Source: Galerina marginata (lineage: Eukaryota > Basidiomycota > Agaricomycetes > Agaricales > Galerinaceae). Taken from it: a DNA stretch of 64,000 nt. The notes under the pieces are model-generated. The model was not told where the DNA came from and did not search any database. It saw only the letters and a list, made by a program, of their open reading frames with translations. The stretch lies in NCBI GenBank assembly GCA_023014335.1, contig JAECYW010000001.1:1240001-1304000 (forward strand). The letters run 5' to 3'. The position numbers were made by a program, and so were the translations under genes. Shown here piece by piece: positions 45,594 through 58,100 of the stretch. The first letter of the stretch is position 1. Every line of letters begins with the position of its first letter.

Positions 45594-47864
45594 TCAACGG
45601 CCAGGACAGTCCGTTCGCAACCTCATGAGGGTCCACAAGTTGCTAAAGGCCAGGATGACGATGAAGAACCAGAGCACACCGGTGCTCGTTTTTAGGTCCC
45701 ATACACTACGAACGAGCTCCACCCCGACCTGCCGCGCGTCGTCGAATGTATTAGGGACCAATTGCAGCCTGCAATCATTGCGTCGCCCGAGTTCTTCCTG
45801 TGCCGGGTTGTTCTCCATTGCGGCATCTAGCTCGTCAGCACCAGGAGCTGGCTCGAGTGCGCCATTTGGAAGGAATTCAAGCTTGTGCCCCTTGATATAC
45901 GCCCGCATGCTCTTCTCGAGCTCGGAGTGGTAGAGCTTTTGTCCTTCGATAGCTGAGCGTTCAATGATGCCTGATAACCCAGAGAAAGAGAAAATTAGCA
46001 AGAGACAATACTGACGAGTTAAGCAACACGGCGTCATGGTATGCAAAGGGCCAGACAGAATATTGGGTGCATGAGCAAAGGTGCACATGAAGGAAGGCTA
46101 AACCAACAATCTCGCAAATATCCAAAGGCTTACGTTTAACAAAACTACCTCCCGTCCATTCCACCTGGGTCGTCACCAGCACCTTGGAGCTAAACGGGCC
46201 AGCCCACATGATGCACGTCCTTGTCTTTACAGAAAATACGCCCCCGCTCGGCACTTCTGGGGTACGCGTCGTTGTGAGAGTCGAGATGTGCTGATTGAAA
46301 TCGCAGTGCACCGTCTCGCCTGTAAGCTCACACTTGGTTTGCTTCGGCCCGAAGGAGTTATTGAGAGGCTTAATAAACGTCATTTTCCCCTTGAGCAGGT
46401 TCGAGCCTGGCTTTATGGGCTCCCAATCGGACGTTTGGATGTCTGTTTGAATGAATAACGAATAGCATCAGAAGGCCCGTTCACAAGTGAGAATACGAAA
46501 GGAAAAGAAAAACACACCTAGCAGCTTCTGATTCTCAACCATGAAATCCTTGACGAAGCCGCTCGCGAACATCAAATTGTGTATTTGCTCTGGTGTGCCA
46601 GGTACAATCGCCTCCATCGCCGTCTCCGAGTAATGCTTGCCCTCCTTCCCACAAGTGCACTGAGTCGCCTTTCGTGGAGCTATTGTGCTTCCATCCATTG
46701 TCGGTTCTGGCAGTGACGCAGCATCTTCGGGACCACTGGTGCCAGCGTCAAGCGTCCCGGCCCCAGGAGCCAATACCACACGTTCCAACGACCCCTTCCC
46801 GCTTGACAAGAACGATGACCTATCCTCCTCGGGCCTCGCGAGTCTCCAGACATTATATATTACATCAAATGTAGCATCTCTGGAGAGGAATGAGGCGAAG
46901 GTATACTTGGCTTGCTCGGTGGTGATTTGGATGGCGTTGGGAATGACGAAGGCGGTCATCTTCTTTTCCAAGGAGAGGATTTCGTAGATTGGAATGGAGA
47001 GCTGAAACAGTGAAGGTGGTTTGGTCAACATCAATGTTTGGAAGTAGCGATAAAAAGATCAAATAGAGACGCCGCGTCAAAGCAGTACGATACAAAGAAC
47101 ATGTGAGGAATACGGAGCAAAATGTAGCACATAACAAAATATGAGATATAGATATAGCGATGAATACCAAGGAATTGAGAGGGCGAATACATATCTAGAA
47201 AATCTAGGAAAAGGCGCTCACATCCGTTATCCATCCAAATATATTTGCATGGAAGCAAATGTGGTTCTCAGAGATATATATCCTTCCTTGGAGGAGAATC
47301 TCTTTCTGCAACGCACATCCATAATCTTTACATGTAGAACGGAAGGAAGTCAAAAAATCATTGAAACCAAAAGAAAAAAGATGCACCTTCAATCAGATAA
47401 TCTCCCTCCGGCACAGTGGGGAAAAGCCCATGGAACTCCACATTCCTCTTATTGCCTGCCACCGCAAAGCCTGTCACTGGTATGTCTTCCTCTTTGGCAC
47501 TTGGTTCACTACTGCTCTCTGACCCGCTGTCGTCGCTTGAGTCCTCCTCGGAGCTCTCACTCGCTCTCGAACCAGAGGACTGAGGTTGGTCGTTCTCATC
47601 GCCCGACATCCGGTTTGCGTCGCGGGTGCCATTGTGATTCATGTTCGGGTCATGCCCCGTTCCTGATGTAGAGGAGGTCAACGATGCTATAGCAGATATC
47701 GTGGAGTCCTTCATATGACTGCCATTCCCACTTCCGCTGACCACAGGGCCCTGTGCCATTGCAACACTAATCGCTTGAGTAGAGCCATCTTTTCCTGTTG
47801 TCCCTAACGGCTTCTTGGATGATTTTCTGCGGACCTGGTATGGTAAAGGGGTTAGAGTCGACAT
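45594..47864 (-). CDS. GRAM/VASt-domain sterol transfer protein (Lam/Ltc family)
   Basis: Anchored lipid-transfer protein that moves ergosterol between ER and other membranes at contact sites. The start at 47864 gives a disordered N-terminus with a Ser/Glu/Asp-rich tract (SESSEEDSSDDSGSESSSEP), then the GRAM domain NVEFHGLFPTVPEGDYLIE, DYGCALQREILLQGRIYISE, NHICFHANIFGWITD, LSIPIYEILSLEKKMTAFVI PNAIQIT and FASFLSRDATFDVIYNVWRL. The VASt (StART-like) domain follows: YSETAMEAIVPGTPEQIHNL, LKGKMTFIKPLNNSFGPKQT, DFNQHISTLTTTRTPEVPSG and VLVTTQVEWTGGSFVKR. A single C-terminal transmembrane segment, TGVLWFFIVILAFSNLWTL, anchors it in the ER. The order GRAM-VASt-TM is diagnostic. An open minus-strand stretch at 47880-48155 could be an unrecognised upstream exon. 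Confidence 0.86.
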
Positions 47865-50059
47865 GTCTTCGGTGCCAGTTTAGTCGTCGACGCTAAGGCG
47901 GTGGTGCTGGAGGTATTGATTGCAACGTTTGTGCTGTATTGATGGAACTGTGGAATTTTTGAAATCGGTCTTCGCAGTTCCTCGAGAATAATCCTCGATA
48001 TCTTGCTCCAGCGCAAGGGCTAGGCGTCCTGTATATTCGTTCCCGGAAGCTTTGGAGATATTGGGTGTAGCGACTCCGATGAGGTTTCTGGAGAAACGCA
48101 CGATGCGCAGCTCGGGTTTGAGTTTACATGCCACTCGGTGAAACCCAAGGGCCAAGGCCGGATGTGGTCCGTCGCCCGCCCGATAATTCGGATGATCAGA
48201 CCTACGAGTTGATTTACAGACTAATCAACGAAATAAAAGGCTTGAGCGATGAACTGCAGCGTACGGGATTAGTAGTAGTAGGAAGCAAGGAGACGAAATT
48301 GGCAAGAAAGAATGGGACATACTGATCGGACATTTAATCCGTGCCCCGTGCCCCGTGCCGCTGATGCCGACTTTTGACTTGCCATTAGCTCATACAGATT
48401 GACATTCCCATAAATGTTCTCCAATTGACCTCTATCGACGTCCTCTCTCTTGATCAATGGCATCGAGTTCATCATGATTCATCTTGAATATCAACACAAG
48501 ACTTTTAGACGACTCGAGCGGGTGGCATCAAAGACATAGAAAATGCCCGGTGTCAAACGTATGGACTCGTTCGCGAATTCCCCATGCTTTATCAGTGAGG
48601 GACACCCTGTCACACCCATTCCATGTCGATCCATGTCCGGTGGTCGAACATACTCTATCGTCCATCCGCCGTTCTACGGAACCTTTGCCCATACACACGT
48701 CAGATGGGTGGACATTTGTGTATTGGTCAGGATTTTAAATTGAGGTGAAGCCCAAACGGTCCGTGACGACATTGCAAGGCTGGTCGCCATACAGCTGGCA
48801 CACCACCATATATGTGCCGATAGCTGAAAGAGTTATCTTTCAGTTATACGACCTTTTGGTGTAACGGCGCGTTTCTGCATATGCGGCCACCTTACAGAAT
48901 TGCGACGTGGCGCATTGCCGCTCAACGGAGTACGATTTAGACTCTTGCCGCATTCTGTGCAAGAAGACCGGTACCGGAACCATTTGGGTGCCATCTCTCT
49001 TTCCAGAATTCTGCCCGGAACGTAGTGACTGTCGACTCCGACCGACTCTTTTTCCATTAGGTTCTAGAACGTTGGGATACAACATGACGTCGGCGAAATT
49101 TGATATACTTGTTGCCTTGAGGAGGATGAGTTAGACGTTTTGCAAGTGCGTGGGGTGAAGACATCAGTGACAATGATTCGGTGTTACCGCAAAACTGTGA
49201 TGCGTTAGATCATGATGAAGATCAGCCGGCTCCGACGACTCGGATTCGTTTTTTTCAGACATCTCTCAATGACTCTCGTGGTCACCTTTGGCAGCACTTT
49301 ATCCGAGGATCGTTGCCCTGTTAGGTCGGGTACGGTCGCCCACAAGGACATGGTCTGCATTTGGAAATAGATCCGCATATTGACATCACGACTCGGGGTC
49401 CTGGAACCCTTCCACTTTATTCACGAATTTATAGCAGTCACACCTCATGTCTCACGTTGCGTAAGGATGTTAGTTTTGTATGTTTTCTCTCTATGTTTTC
49501 TCCTATTATAACAAATGTTCAAAGATGCCAGTGTTGCTGGCCACTATGTATTTAACTTTTATTTAGCAGTAACAAAAATGAGTTTTGACGCAAATTTCAC
49601 GTGACATCGGCACAAGTTTTGAGGTTAAAACATGTGAGGACGTAGCTCTTTATGTCAGCGTTGACGTGTCGTCCTTCATTCCTTTCCCTCAAACCAACAC
49701 CTTTCCTTGCCTCCAACCTACATACATTCTACTTCGTCATGCTGCTGTGTAACTTGGATGTTGAAGCTGGCCTGACTTCCAGAAATCAGTAGCAGCCGAA
49801 CTTGGCTTGCACCGCGGTCCAGTGTAATTCCAAACGGCTCGGACGTGGCTTCTAACACGTACGTTCTTTCGTTCTTCGAATTTCCTGCGACTCGTGTTGG
49901 CTAATTAGTAAGATTTAGTATTTGGCAGCGCATTTTCTTCCGCGGCCGTGGGACACTTTATGTGTAGCGAGTTCGACATTCGAGTAAGTCCTTTATCCAA
50001 CTAACGCGTATTTTTTTTTTGCCTCTGACTCGTCCTTGCAGCCCCTCGAAACTGTAAAA
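47865..50059. other. 2.2 kb region without recognised gene
   Basis: Open frames of 60-90 codons occur on both strands but no family is recognised. The part from 47880 to 48155 on the minus strand may belong to the GRAM/VASt gene. Around 49330-49480 a fragment reads GHGLHLEIDPHIDITTRGPG, protein-like but without a start or splice context. The stretch 49560-50059 precedes the integrase gene and includes a T-run and CAG at 50010-50040 that looks like a 5' UTR intron acceptor. Probably degenerate sequence plus the integrase promoter. Confidence 0.4.
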
Positions 50060-51613
50060 ATGGCGTCTTCCAGTGCACATAACCGAAACCCGAAAGGCAA
50101 AAACCAATTTGCCCCCGTTTGTGAGTTCAATTCACTTGTGCTTGCTGTTCTGTCGCTAACTATCTTTGACCTAGTGACTGCCGATGATCCAACTCTCCAA
50201 GCCGCACTCGAGAAATATCATCGAGGGCTCATTACGGACAACACAACAATTTCAGAGCTGCTTCTGGCCGACCATGGTATTGAAATGAAGTAAGCCAATG
50301 CCTTTGCGTGTTTTGATTCATACTTAGCTGTCCATTTCTTGCTAGACCACGCACCGTTAAAAAGCGCCGAAAGGAGCTTGGGCTTGTAGGCAGCCGGACG
50401 ACAATGAAAATGCTTGATCCGAAGGAGGCAGAGCAGCTTGTATTGGACCAGATGGACCGCGATCTCGCACGGCATCAGGGTCCTCGTGTAATCCGTCATA
50501 AGCTCGCGGTAAGGACTGGCCATCATCTAACGCGCGACTTTGTCATGGAGACAATGCAACTTCACGATTCAAACGGTTTCGACAAGCGGGACCCTACGGC
50601 CAAAAAAATCCATCGGGAACCGAAAGTCCCAATTGGAACCAATGAACGGTGGTCAGCCGATGGCCACGACAAGCTTTATGGGATTGGATTCCCTGTCTGG
50701 GCCATTGTCGAAGATGCTACTGGGCGGTGGTTAGATTGTTGGGTGGTCCCCAGCAATCGTATGGGCCACGTCGTCTTGTATCTATTTCTTTGTGCTATTG
50801 AAGATGTCGGGGGTAAGTTTTTCCAGTAAAATACTAAAATACTCTTTGCTGACGTTTTCACAGGAATGCCGCTTCAAATAACCACTGATTGTGGCTCAGA
50901 GACAACCCAACTCCATGCAATGGCGAAGGCATTACGGTAAGTTGCATTGCTGTCTTGGTGATAAAAACGAGAGTTAAATTTGTTGCTCATAACGACTCTT
51001 AGTGAATCCTTTCACCCCGATATTGACCCCAAGGAGACGCCCGCTCACGTATATGTGCGGAGCGTCCACAATATTGCCGTTGAACGCTCATGGTTGCGCC
51101 TGCGCTTGGAGTTTGGTGATAGCGCAGTCATTTGTTTCAAGCAGGGTGAAGATGATGGGATATACCTTGCTCATATTCCTGAACATGAGTACGCCGCTTT
51201 TTTTGGTTTCAATGTGGTTTCGCCATCTCATAGAACATTGTAGACAACTCTGCCAGTGGCTCTGGCCAAAACTGCTCCGAAAGCTAGCAAAGGAGTTCAT
51301 GGACAGTCGAAATTCATACAAGTCTCGCCTCGACCACAATAAACCTGGACCCTCCGGCATATCTCGCAATGAGGCCTTTAGCCTTCCACACAAGTGGGGT
51401 GGACGGCAGTGTCTTCTTGACGTCAACATGGATGTTATTCGAGAACTCAAGGATATCATTAGTGGGGGTGAAGATATGTTCCGCTTCCCTCTTGTGACTG
51501 CTCAATTTGAACGAGAGGCTGACAAGATCTACGAGTCTCTTCATATCGAGGACCTCTCCCTCTCCAACGTCTGGAGTATTTTTAGTGCTATGTTACCGCT
51601 TCTATTTCCCTGA
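50060..51613 (+). CDS. Integrase catalytic-core protein, intact (transposon-derived)
   Basis: A retroviral-integrase-like DDE protein of the lone integrase-core family common in Agaricomycetes. Exons: MASSSAHNRNPKGKNQFAPV; TADDPTLQAALEKYHRGLIT DNTTISELLLADHGIEM (HTH-like); RTVKKRRKELGLVGSRTTMK (second helix); then the core NERWSADGHDKLYGIGFPVW, VVPSNRMGHVVLYLFLCAIE, QITTDCGSETTQLHAMAKAL, AHVYVRSVHNIAVERSWLRL. Proposed catalytic residues are Asp of SADGHD, Asp of TTDCGSE and Glu of NIAVERSW. After a 50-nt intron the frame resumes with CQWLWPKLLRKLAKEFMDSR and PGPSGISRNEAFSLPHKWGG and ends at 51613. All exons are open, so the gene is not degraded. No gag, RT or terminal repeats were seen around it, so whether it is mobile or domesticated is open. 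Confidence 0.8.
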
Positions 51614-51839
51614 ATGTACCCCATTTGGATTTGCTTGTAAATTGACGTTGAGAATCAAGGTGCAAGAGACTTCTGGCATACATTTACTTCTGCTCATCTC
51701 AATGTGTACCTGTTAATTTAAACTGTCCGGTTTTCCCTTCTCAAACGTGTACATTCTTGGCAAAAGGATACCTCGGACTGTGCGCCATTTTTTGTTTCCC
51801 CCTTGTGCTTGGGCTGACTTTTCTCTTTTCGACTGTACC

Positions 51840-54486
51840 ATGGCCGTTTGTACAGGCTGCGAACAAAACTTCCCTCGTAATAACACTGCTCGATGTGTCA
51901 AATGCATTGCTCGGAAGCCTGGACTTGGTGCGCCCGAGATTGAAGTTTTAAATGTAAGCTTTATTGTTTAGGGTTATTCGAATTTCGGAAGCTAATATTC
52001 AAAATCTTATTAGTCCCGACCGCAATGCGCTGGATGTGGTATCATGTCCAACCATATATCTGGGCTCTGCAATGGGTGCATTGCTTTCTACCGTAAGTTT
52101 TGGATGTCAGAAACGTTACAACATTTAAATACTAACAAATTAGGATTTAGAACATGCAAGTGCTATACCTCGCGAGTTTATGGCGAATGCGAAAATAATG
52201 GAACAATTGAGAAGTGATACCGCCTCGGTTACAAATCTAAGTTCTGCTGCCAGTTCTATTATAAGTTCTGCTGTCGAACATCAAGAAATTGCCTCTCAAT
52301 CTAGGATTGGGGTCCAGGTCCGTCGAGGAAGCGCAAGACCGGAACCCGCAGGGTTAGCCCGCTTCAAAAAGCAAAAATCGGGAAGCAGCAGTATTTGAGG
52401 TGAACGAAAAGAAAAGAAAACCGACTGGGTCGAACAACAGGCAACGACGGGCCCAAAATTTTCAGTCACACTCTGGAAGTGTCATAGCGTAGAGGAAAAG
52501 CCCAAGCAGGTATGACCATGGCGAAGGATATTTTGTAGCTCGAGTACTGATTTTAATGTTCTAGGTCAGCCAAGTCAAATGCTCCCGAGTGTATGATGCG
52601 TCGAAGCCAATGCGAGCAGTTCTTGAAGACTTACTTGAGCGTCTGAATAGCGCCTTTAAAAGTCAGCTCAAAGTTGAGTATGACATTCGTTGGTATGTCT
52701 TTCATTGCTCTCCTGTTCCAGAAATATAGCCTAACGAAACTTGAAGGTCTCAACTCACATTGTTTGCTCAGGAAAGCGCGAAAGTTGGAGTTTCAATTGA
52801 GTACCTTCGAGACGATGATCTCCTTGCATCCGCAACAGCTGGCAGTTGGCAAGAGGAGTTTAGGTCTCAAAGGCTGGGTACGAAGGCATCTCTTCAAGCT
52901 GGGATCCTCGACATATGCTTTGTGGTCGATGCGTCCTTAATCGTGAGTCTAACTTTCTTCAAAACGTGTATTTACTCAAAGTTCTTATATTAATAGCCTG
53001 ATGCCGAATTTCAAGGCGATGGTAGCTCCTTGTTCAGTCGACAGCCAGTAAATTCGGCCAAACCATTGATGACATTGGGCTCAAAAAGAAAACGTGCTGA
53101 TTCTGGTTTTACTCTCACCTCAAGACTCCCCGACAGCCTTGCATCTGCTCAAAAGATTATTTCGCAAGCCCTGCCTGGATTCCGTGTGCCCGGTCTCCCT
53201 GCAAGTGTTACTCAACCTTTGGCTGGGCGTTCTAGTCTTTCTTCCGCTCCCATATCTTCTTCCCTTCAACCTCGTACTATACTGAAAAGCGCGTTTCGAA
53301 TTTCAAGTGCACCCGTCCCCCAATGGTCACGAAATGTTCCCTTAACCGAGTACAGGTTTACGCGTTCAACGGCTGAATACCAACCAGGCGGAGACGTAAA
53401 AATCTCAAGAACAGAGACCTTGGAAACGGTTTCAATTGCAGCGGACTGGGTAGAAGGAGAGGGTTTATCAAAGGAGAAGAAGCATTACAGTACTGGCTTC
53501 ATTGGGCGTGGATTTACGAAGCGGGCTATCTATGTAAGTTTCTGTTCTACAGTATGTTGATTCAACTGATTTTCTCCGATGAAGGCAAGATATAACAACA
53601 AGGAATATGTCATCACTCAGCCCTTCGATGAGAATATGACCTTTCAAGCAGTTCGAGAGGTCTTGATTGCCGAGTTCGAGCTCTTGGCGCAATGTGATGG
53701 CATAAAACAAAAATTCGACGAGTTTGTTCGAGACGTTGGCAGTGAGGGGGTCCCTGGTATGTTGTTCAAAAGTGCAATGAACGGAACATCAACTTACAAT
53801 CGAGTTCTCGCAGCATTTTACTTTAACTTCAAGGATTCTTTTTATGGAGAAGTTGAGCCGCTCTCAGCCTCGGGGCACCGCACCTTCCCTCATCTTGGAT
53901 TTCTTGCAACACCGCTCCTTCCTTGCGGGCGTTTTGATGACCCAGTCAAGAAGTTTACCGGAAGTGACAACCTCGGCCCTGCGAATGATAACTTGACCCA
54001 GGCGGTACATGCTTTTGTCCACTTTGCATGGGCGTATTCGCGAGAGCAGCTTCTTTTCTGTGACATGCAAGGTCTGTAGTTTGATAGTAAAATGGTATTT
54101 ATCTGATATTTATTGCGAACAGGGACATTTGACCGAAAGAAAGTGATGTGTTTGATTGACCCACAAGCTCATACGTAAGTCTTACCTTCCCTTTATATGA
54201 ATTATCCAATAACTCATCTGAAACAATTCTTAGAGCCAATCCACGCGACGAACATACTATTTACTGGGACGGGGGCCACCAAAAAATTGCGGCTTGGAAG
54301 GAACAGCATCTCCTAGCTGTGCCATCTGCAGCGCGTGCAGCGGACGGTCTTTGTGCCGAGAATTGGGTCTGTAGTGCCTTGGGACTCTCCACTGTCGAAA
54401 CAGAGGATCTCAATGACGAAACCGGTCCAGGCTCGCCTCCCCCAACAGCAGAGAAGGCAAAGATTGGTTACGTTCTGAACAACTAG
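51840..54486 (+). CDS. Alpha-kinase-type (MHCK/EF2K) protein with CxxC modules, possible pseudokinase
   Basis: The start MAVCTGCEQNFPRNNTARCV opens two CxxC...CxxC modules (CTGC...CVKC and CAGC...CNGC), probably zinc binding. A middle part reads IPREFMANAKIMEQLRSD, PMRAVLEDLLERLNSAFKSQ and FRSQRLGTKASLQAGILDIC. After a Ser-rich linker comes the alpha-kinase domain: GGDVKISRTETLETVSIAAD, GFIGRGFTKRAIY, ARYNNKEYVITQPFDENMTF, FKSAMNGTSTYNRVLAAFYF, KKFTGSDNLGPANDNLTQAV, HAFVHFAWAYSREQLLFCDM QGT, VMCLIDPQAHT and DEHTIYWDGGHQKIAAWKEQ. The DxQG and DPQ-HT motifs that bind metal and ATP are present. The N-lobe position usually filled by Lys (AKQ in EF2K) reads ITQ, so catalysis may be altered; TQ at this place may be common in basidiomycete members. 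Stop at 54486. Confidence 0.82.
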
Positions 54487-54829
54487 AAATTCGATGTAGA
54501 AGCATAGAAACTTTGTTTGATTTAACCTACCATCGTGGTCTTACTCATACGTTAATTCAAATGACTACACGAAGCCAGAGAAGCCGACCTCGATCCAACT
54601 CTTGGAAGCAAAGAGTCATCTTGCGAGTCACCACAACTCTCGCGTGTATTCTTCCGATAAGGTATAAGAAACCTGTTGGCTTTTTCTCTCTCTTTCGACA
54701 GCTTCCTCTTTGACAGCTGCCACTTATTCTGAATTTCAACATTGGTAAGAATTTCATGCATTGGTCTTATTCATTCCAGGTCACTTATCCTCGCTAGTTT
54801 TATCTCTGAATTCTGATTCCGATACAAAT
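54487..54829. other. Intergenic region upstream of the small protein gene
   Basis: 343 nt with the 3' UTR of the alpha-kinase-type gene and the leader of the next. A small plus-strand frame at 54513-54713 is not called. A TTCTCTCTCTTTCGACAGC stretch near 54689 looks like a pyrimidine-rich 5' UTR or an intron end. Confidence 0.35.
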
Positions 54830-55151
54830 ATGTCGACTGCTCAAAATCACCACCCGAACCCTATCCGAGTCAATGAAGGTGCCAGTACTACTGCCAATGG
54901 CAGCAATGCTGGTTCAACATCTGAGGCTTCCGAGTCGCCGTCTCCTGCTCCAGGACAAGGTATTCATGTACCAGGGTGAGGTTACCTCCATAATTCATTG
55001 TCCTTGATCTAACTACCTGCCCAAAAGAAACCCATGGCCACACGGCCAAATGAACATGCGAATAGAGCGCCAGTGGGAAGGGGTTGATGCAGGGTGGACA
55101 GAATACCTCAACAAGCTCAATAAAGCTGATGCTGAGGGTATCGAACACTGA
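54830..55151 (+). CDS. Small two-exon hypothetical protein
   Basis: Start MSTAQNHHPNPIRVNEGAST at 54830, then a Ser/Gly/Asn-rich stretch (STSEASESPSPAPGQGIHVP). A 52-nt intron with clean GTGAGG donor and AAAAG acceptor joins a second exon, NPWPHGQMNMRIERQWEGVD AGWTEYLNKLNKADAEGIEH, and stops at 55151. The join gives a continuous 90-residue frame. The C-terminal half looks like an amphipathic helix and is probably the conserved part. I recognise no family. The splice fit and codon composition make a real small gene likely. Confidence 0.6.
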
Positions 55152-58100
55152 CAGTCGACAATCTCCGAGTTGTAACATACATGCCCGCAAATACACATGT
55201 TTTCATCATTAGAATACTTACAGGGATTACTTTCGATGACGTGACATTGTAACAAAATACTGGCGTGGCTCATGTAATAGGACCCCAACTGACAAGAAAG
55301 GAAAGGAAGTCGAAGGTTCGTTGTTGATGTTAGACCGTGTCCTTGTGGGCGACCGTAGTCGGGTTAAGAGAACCAATTAAACACCCCATAATTACCATAA
55401 TGCTCTTCTCCCGTGATACCGCCACATCCAAAAATAGATTCCACTCCAGCACAGATACCTCGCGATCGACGAACTCTCCCGTCGGGAGGATTGATCCTGC
55501 GCCAGCGCGCCCTTTTTGGGATGCTGACCTCATCGCCCACATTACCGCTTCTTCTCCAGATCATCGATCACCGGTCACCGGCCACCACTTACCAACCTGA
55601 CCATAACGCTCTCGTTGGTTGTTTTTGTGCTTAAAAGATCTTGCGCGTTCATAGGCAACGGCCAGCAGTATCTACCGACCTGGGGACTCACTCTGCCAAT
55701 CTCACCTAAGCGTGTAAACCTATGCGAGACTCAGCGAGAGGCACAGCTGAAGAGAGTCGCTTGCCTGTTCCCGAGTGAAAACGATGGCAATTTGAAGAGG
55801 AACTCACAACACTGTTGGTAATGGATCCAGCACACCCTCTATGCCTGCAAAAGCTCCTGACCTACCAGAAACCGACGCAGGCGAGGGGAAAGCTCTTCTG
55901 CCCTCACTTCCTTCCGGCGTAACGCTGGCCAATGTATCTCCGTGTCTCTTGTCTCGGCACCTGTCGCAAACCCCCTGATATGGCGGGCATCAGGTTGATG
56001 TATGCAAATGTTCAAAACCTTCAATTGCCTGCCCTTTCACATCCTTCCACTGCACTGGCTTCTGCTCATTATCTCCTCTTGCGTCGACTTCACCTCACCA
56101 CCACTTCGCCGATTCTCATCGTTGTGCTCTTCATATATCTTCTCCCGTCTCTGTTGTGCTACATTCCACCTTGCCTTTGCCACCCCATCGCTGACAATGG
56201 CCTGCGGAAGCGCAGATGCTGCTGTTGACACCCACCCAGTGACCGTCACGACTCTCCAATCCTCTTCTGCCGAGCTGCAGACGAGAGGGAGGCGAAAACT
56301 TCAGCAATGAAGATGATATCTTTGATCAGGATGCCCTCTATGGCAACACGCTACTTGTTGGCGACGTTGCCGAGAATTTCAGCGATTTCAAATGCAATGG
56401 CCAGTGATAATGCTAATGTCGAAATGCCCTCTCACATATTGTCTATTTCTAGTGACTTCATCATCTATTTCCAAATTTGCAAGCCCTATCGCGCTGCCTT
56501 CGGAATTACCAACTTGTGCCAGGCGCTCATTGAGCGGACTCAGACCATCCTGCGACATGTCGTTAGCCCTCACCACATGCTGCCCTCGATGATAAACGCA
56601 GATTTATTTAGGCCGGACCCAACCAAAGTCTACTTGGAATTATCATTACTACGATTTGGGTGTGGACGCCCGCGTTCTCCGCTCACCTGACATCTACTGC
56701 TGTGAACTGAGTGGTCAGTGCCCGTTTTTATGGTTCTGCTCTCTCTCATCTTCTTTTTTTCAACCACTTCAATGCTGCCTACCAACTTCATCTACTGCAA
56801 ATGCAGCTAACCTCGCTGCAACTGCTTTCTCATCTTCGCATGCCATTGACACGCCAATGCAACCCGGCCTCTTCCATCATATTGTTATTGCTTCCTGAGG
56901 TTCTCTAGACCTATTTTGCAAGCCTTTTCCTTTTTGTCTAATTGACCTGTACTTGACACGACGCCCACTAGGATTCGGTGGTTATGCTACGCACAAGCAC
57001 TGGTCTGCGTCTGCGAGGTAAACCAAACTTGAACTGCATTGTAATCGAGTAACATTTGTAGTCGTCAAATCTTCGTGATAATAATGATTGACAATTAATG
57101 TAAACAAGTTTTCTCTCCACATAAGCCTCACTGTAGACTAAGGATCCAAGAAAAGGCTCGAGTAGCTCTCCGAAATTTTTGGTGAGTTGTTTCCCCGTTT
57201 GAAGGGAAGCGCAGGCTTTTCTCCTGGTTGAGAGCAAGTTGAGAGCGACAAAATCAGGTTTCGTCTGACTTTTATTATCTAGACAGACAATACACAATAA
57301 AATTTATATCGGAGGAAGGCTTACATTTATCTCTTTCCGTTTTCATTGACTTCTCGGGCCTAAGAGGAAGAGACACATTGTTGTTGAATTTCTTGTCTAT
57401 TTCATTCACAATATATGCGTGGGAAAATTTCGTTGTTGAGTGAACTTTCGGTTCGAGACATTTCGAGCTTCGTTCTGACGTCCATTGCGCACTGTTGGCG
57501 TGCAACTCCTGCCCTTAAACTATGCCTTTATGATGAAATGGCTTTCCTATTCTGGTGATTATTGACTTCCTAACACTTCTTACATAAACGAGGTGTCGCT
57601 CTCAACTGCGCTATTTCACCCATTTCCCTCGACTTCTCACTCTTAGTAGTGCTTGTTTCTGGTTATCCGACTGCTGGGAACAAGTCCTGCTGGGTTTAGA
57701 CGACCACACTTTTATATCCATATTACAAGTTTCCGATCTCAATCTCAGCCGGCGCTTGGTACTACCTCCATGCAAAGTTTCGTGGATGGGACTGATTCAA
57801 ACTTGGATTTTGGAAAACGACGAAGAATGTTCAACAGCAAGACGGTAAGGCTGAGTTAGGAGAGCACCGGTACCGTGCTTTGTTGACGAGGCCAAGAAGG
57901 AATCAGACACGGACGAGAAGGCTCTGAAAGGGTCGCCACGCGCCTTCGTGAAGCAGGTGGCTCTTCCACCGTCTCAGCATACCCCTGCTCCGAACGCAAA
58001 CATCCCGACACTTCCAGACTACTCGTCCACACAGGCTACACCAGAGAATCCCGTGCCGATCCCAGGCGTTTTCGTCTTGTACCTACTCTCAAGGCAAACG

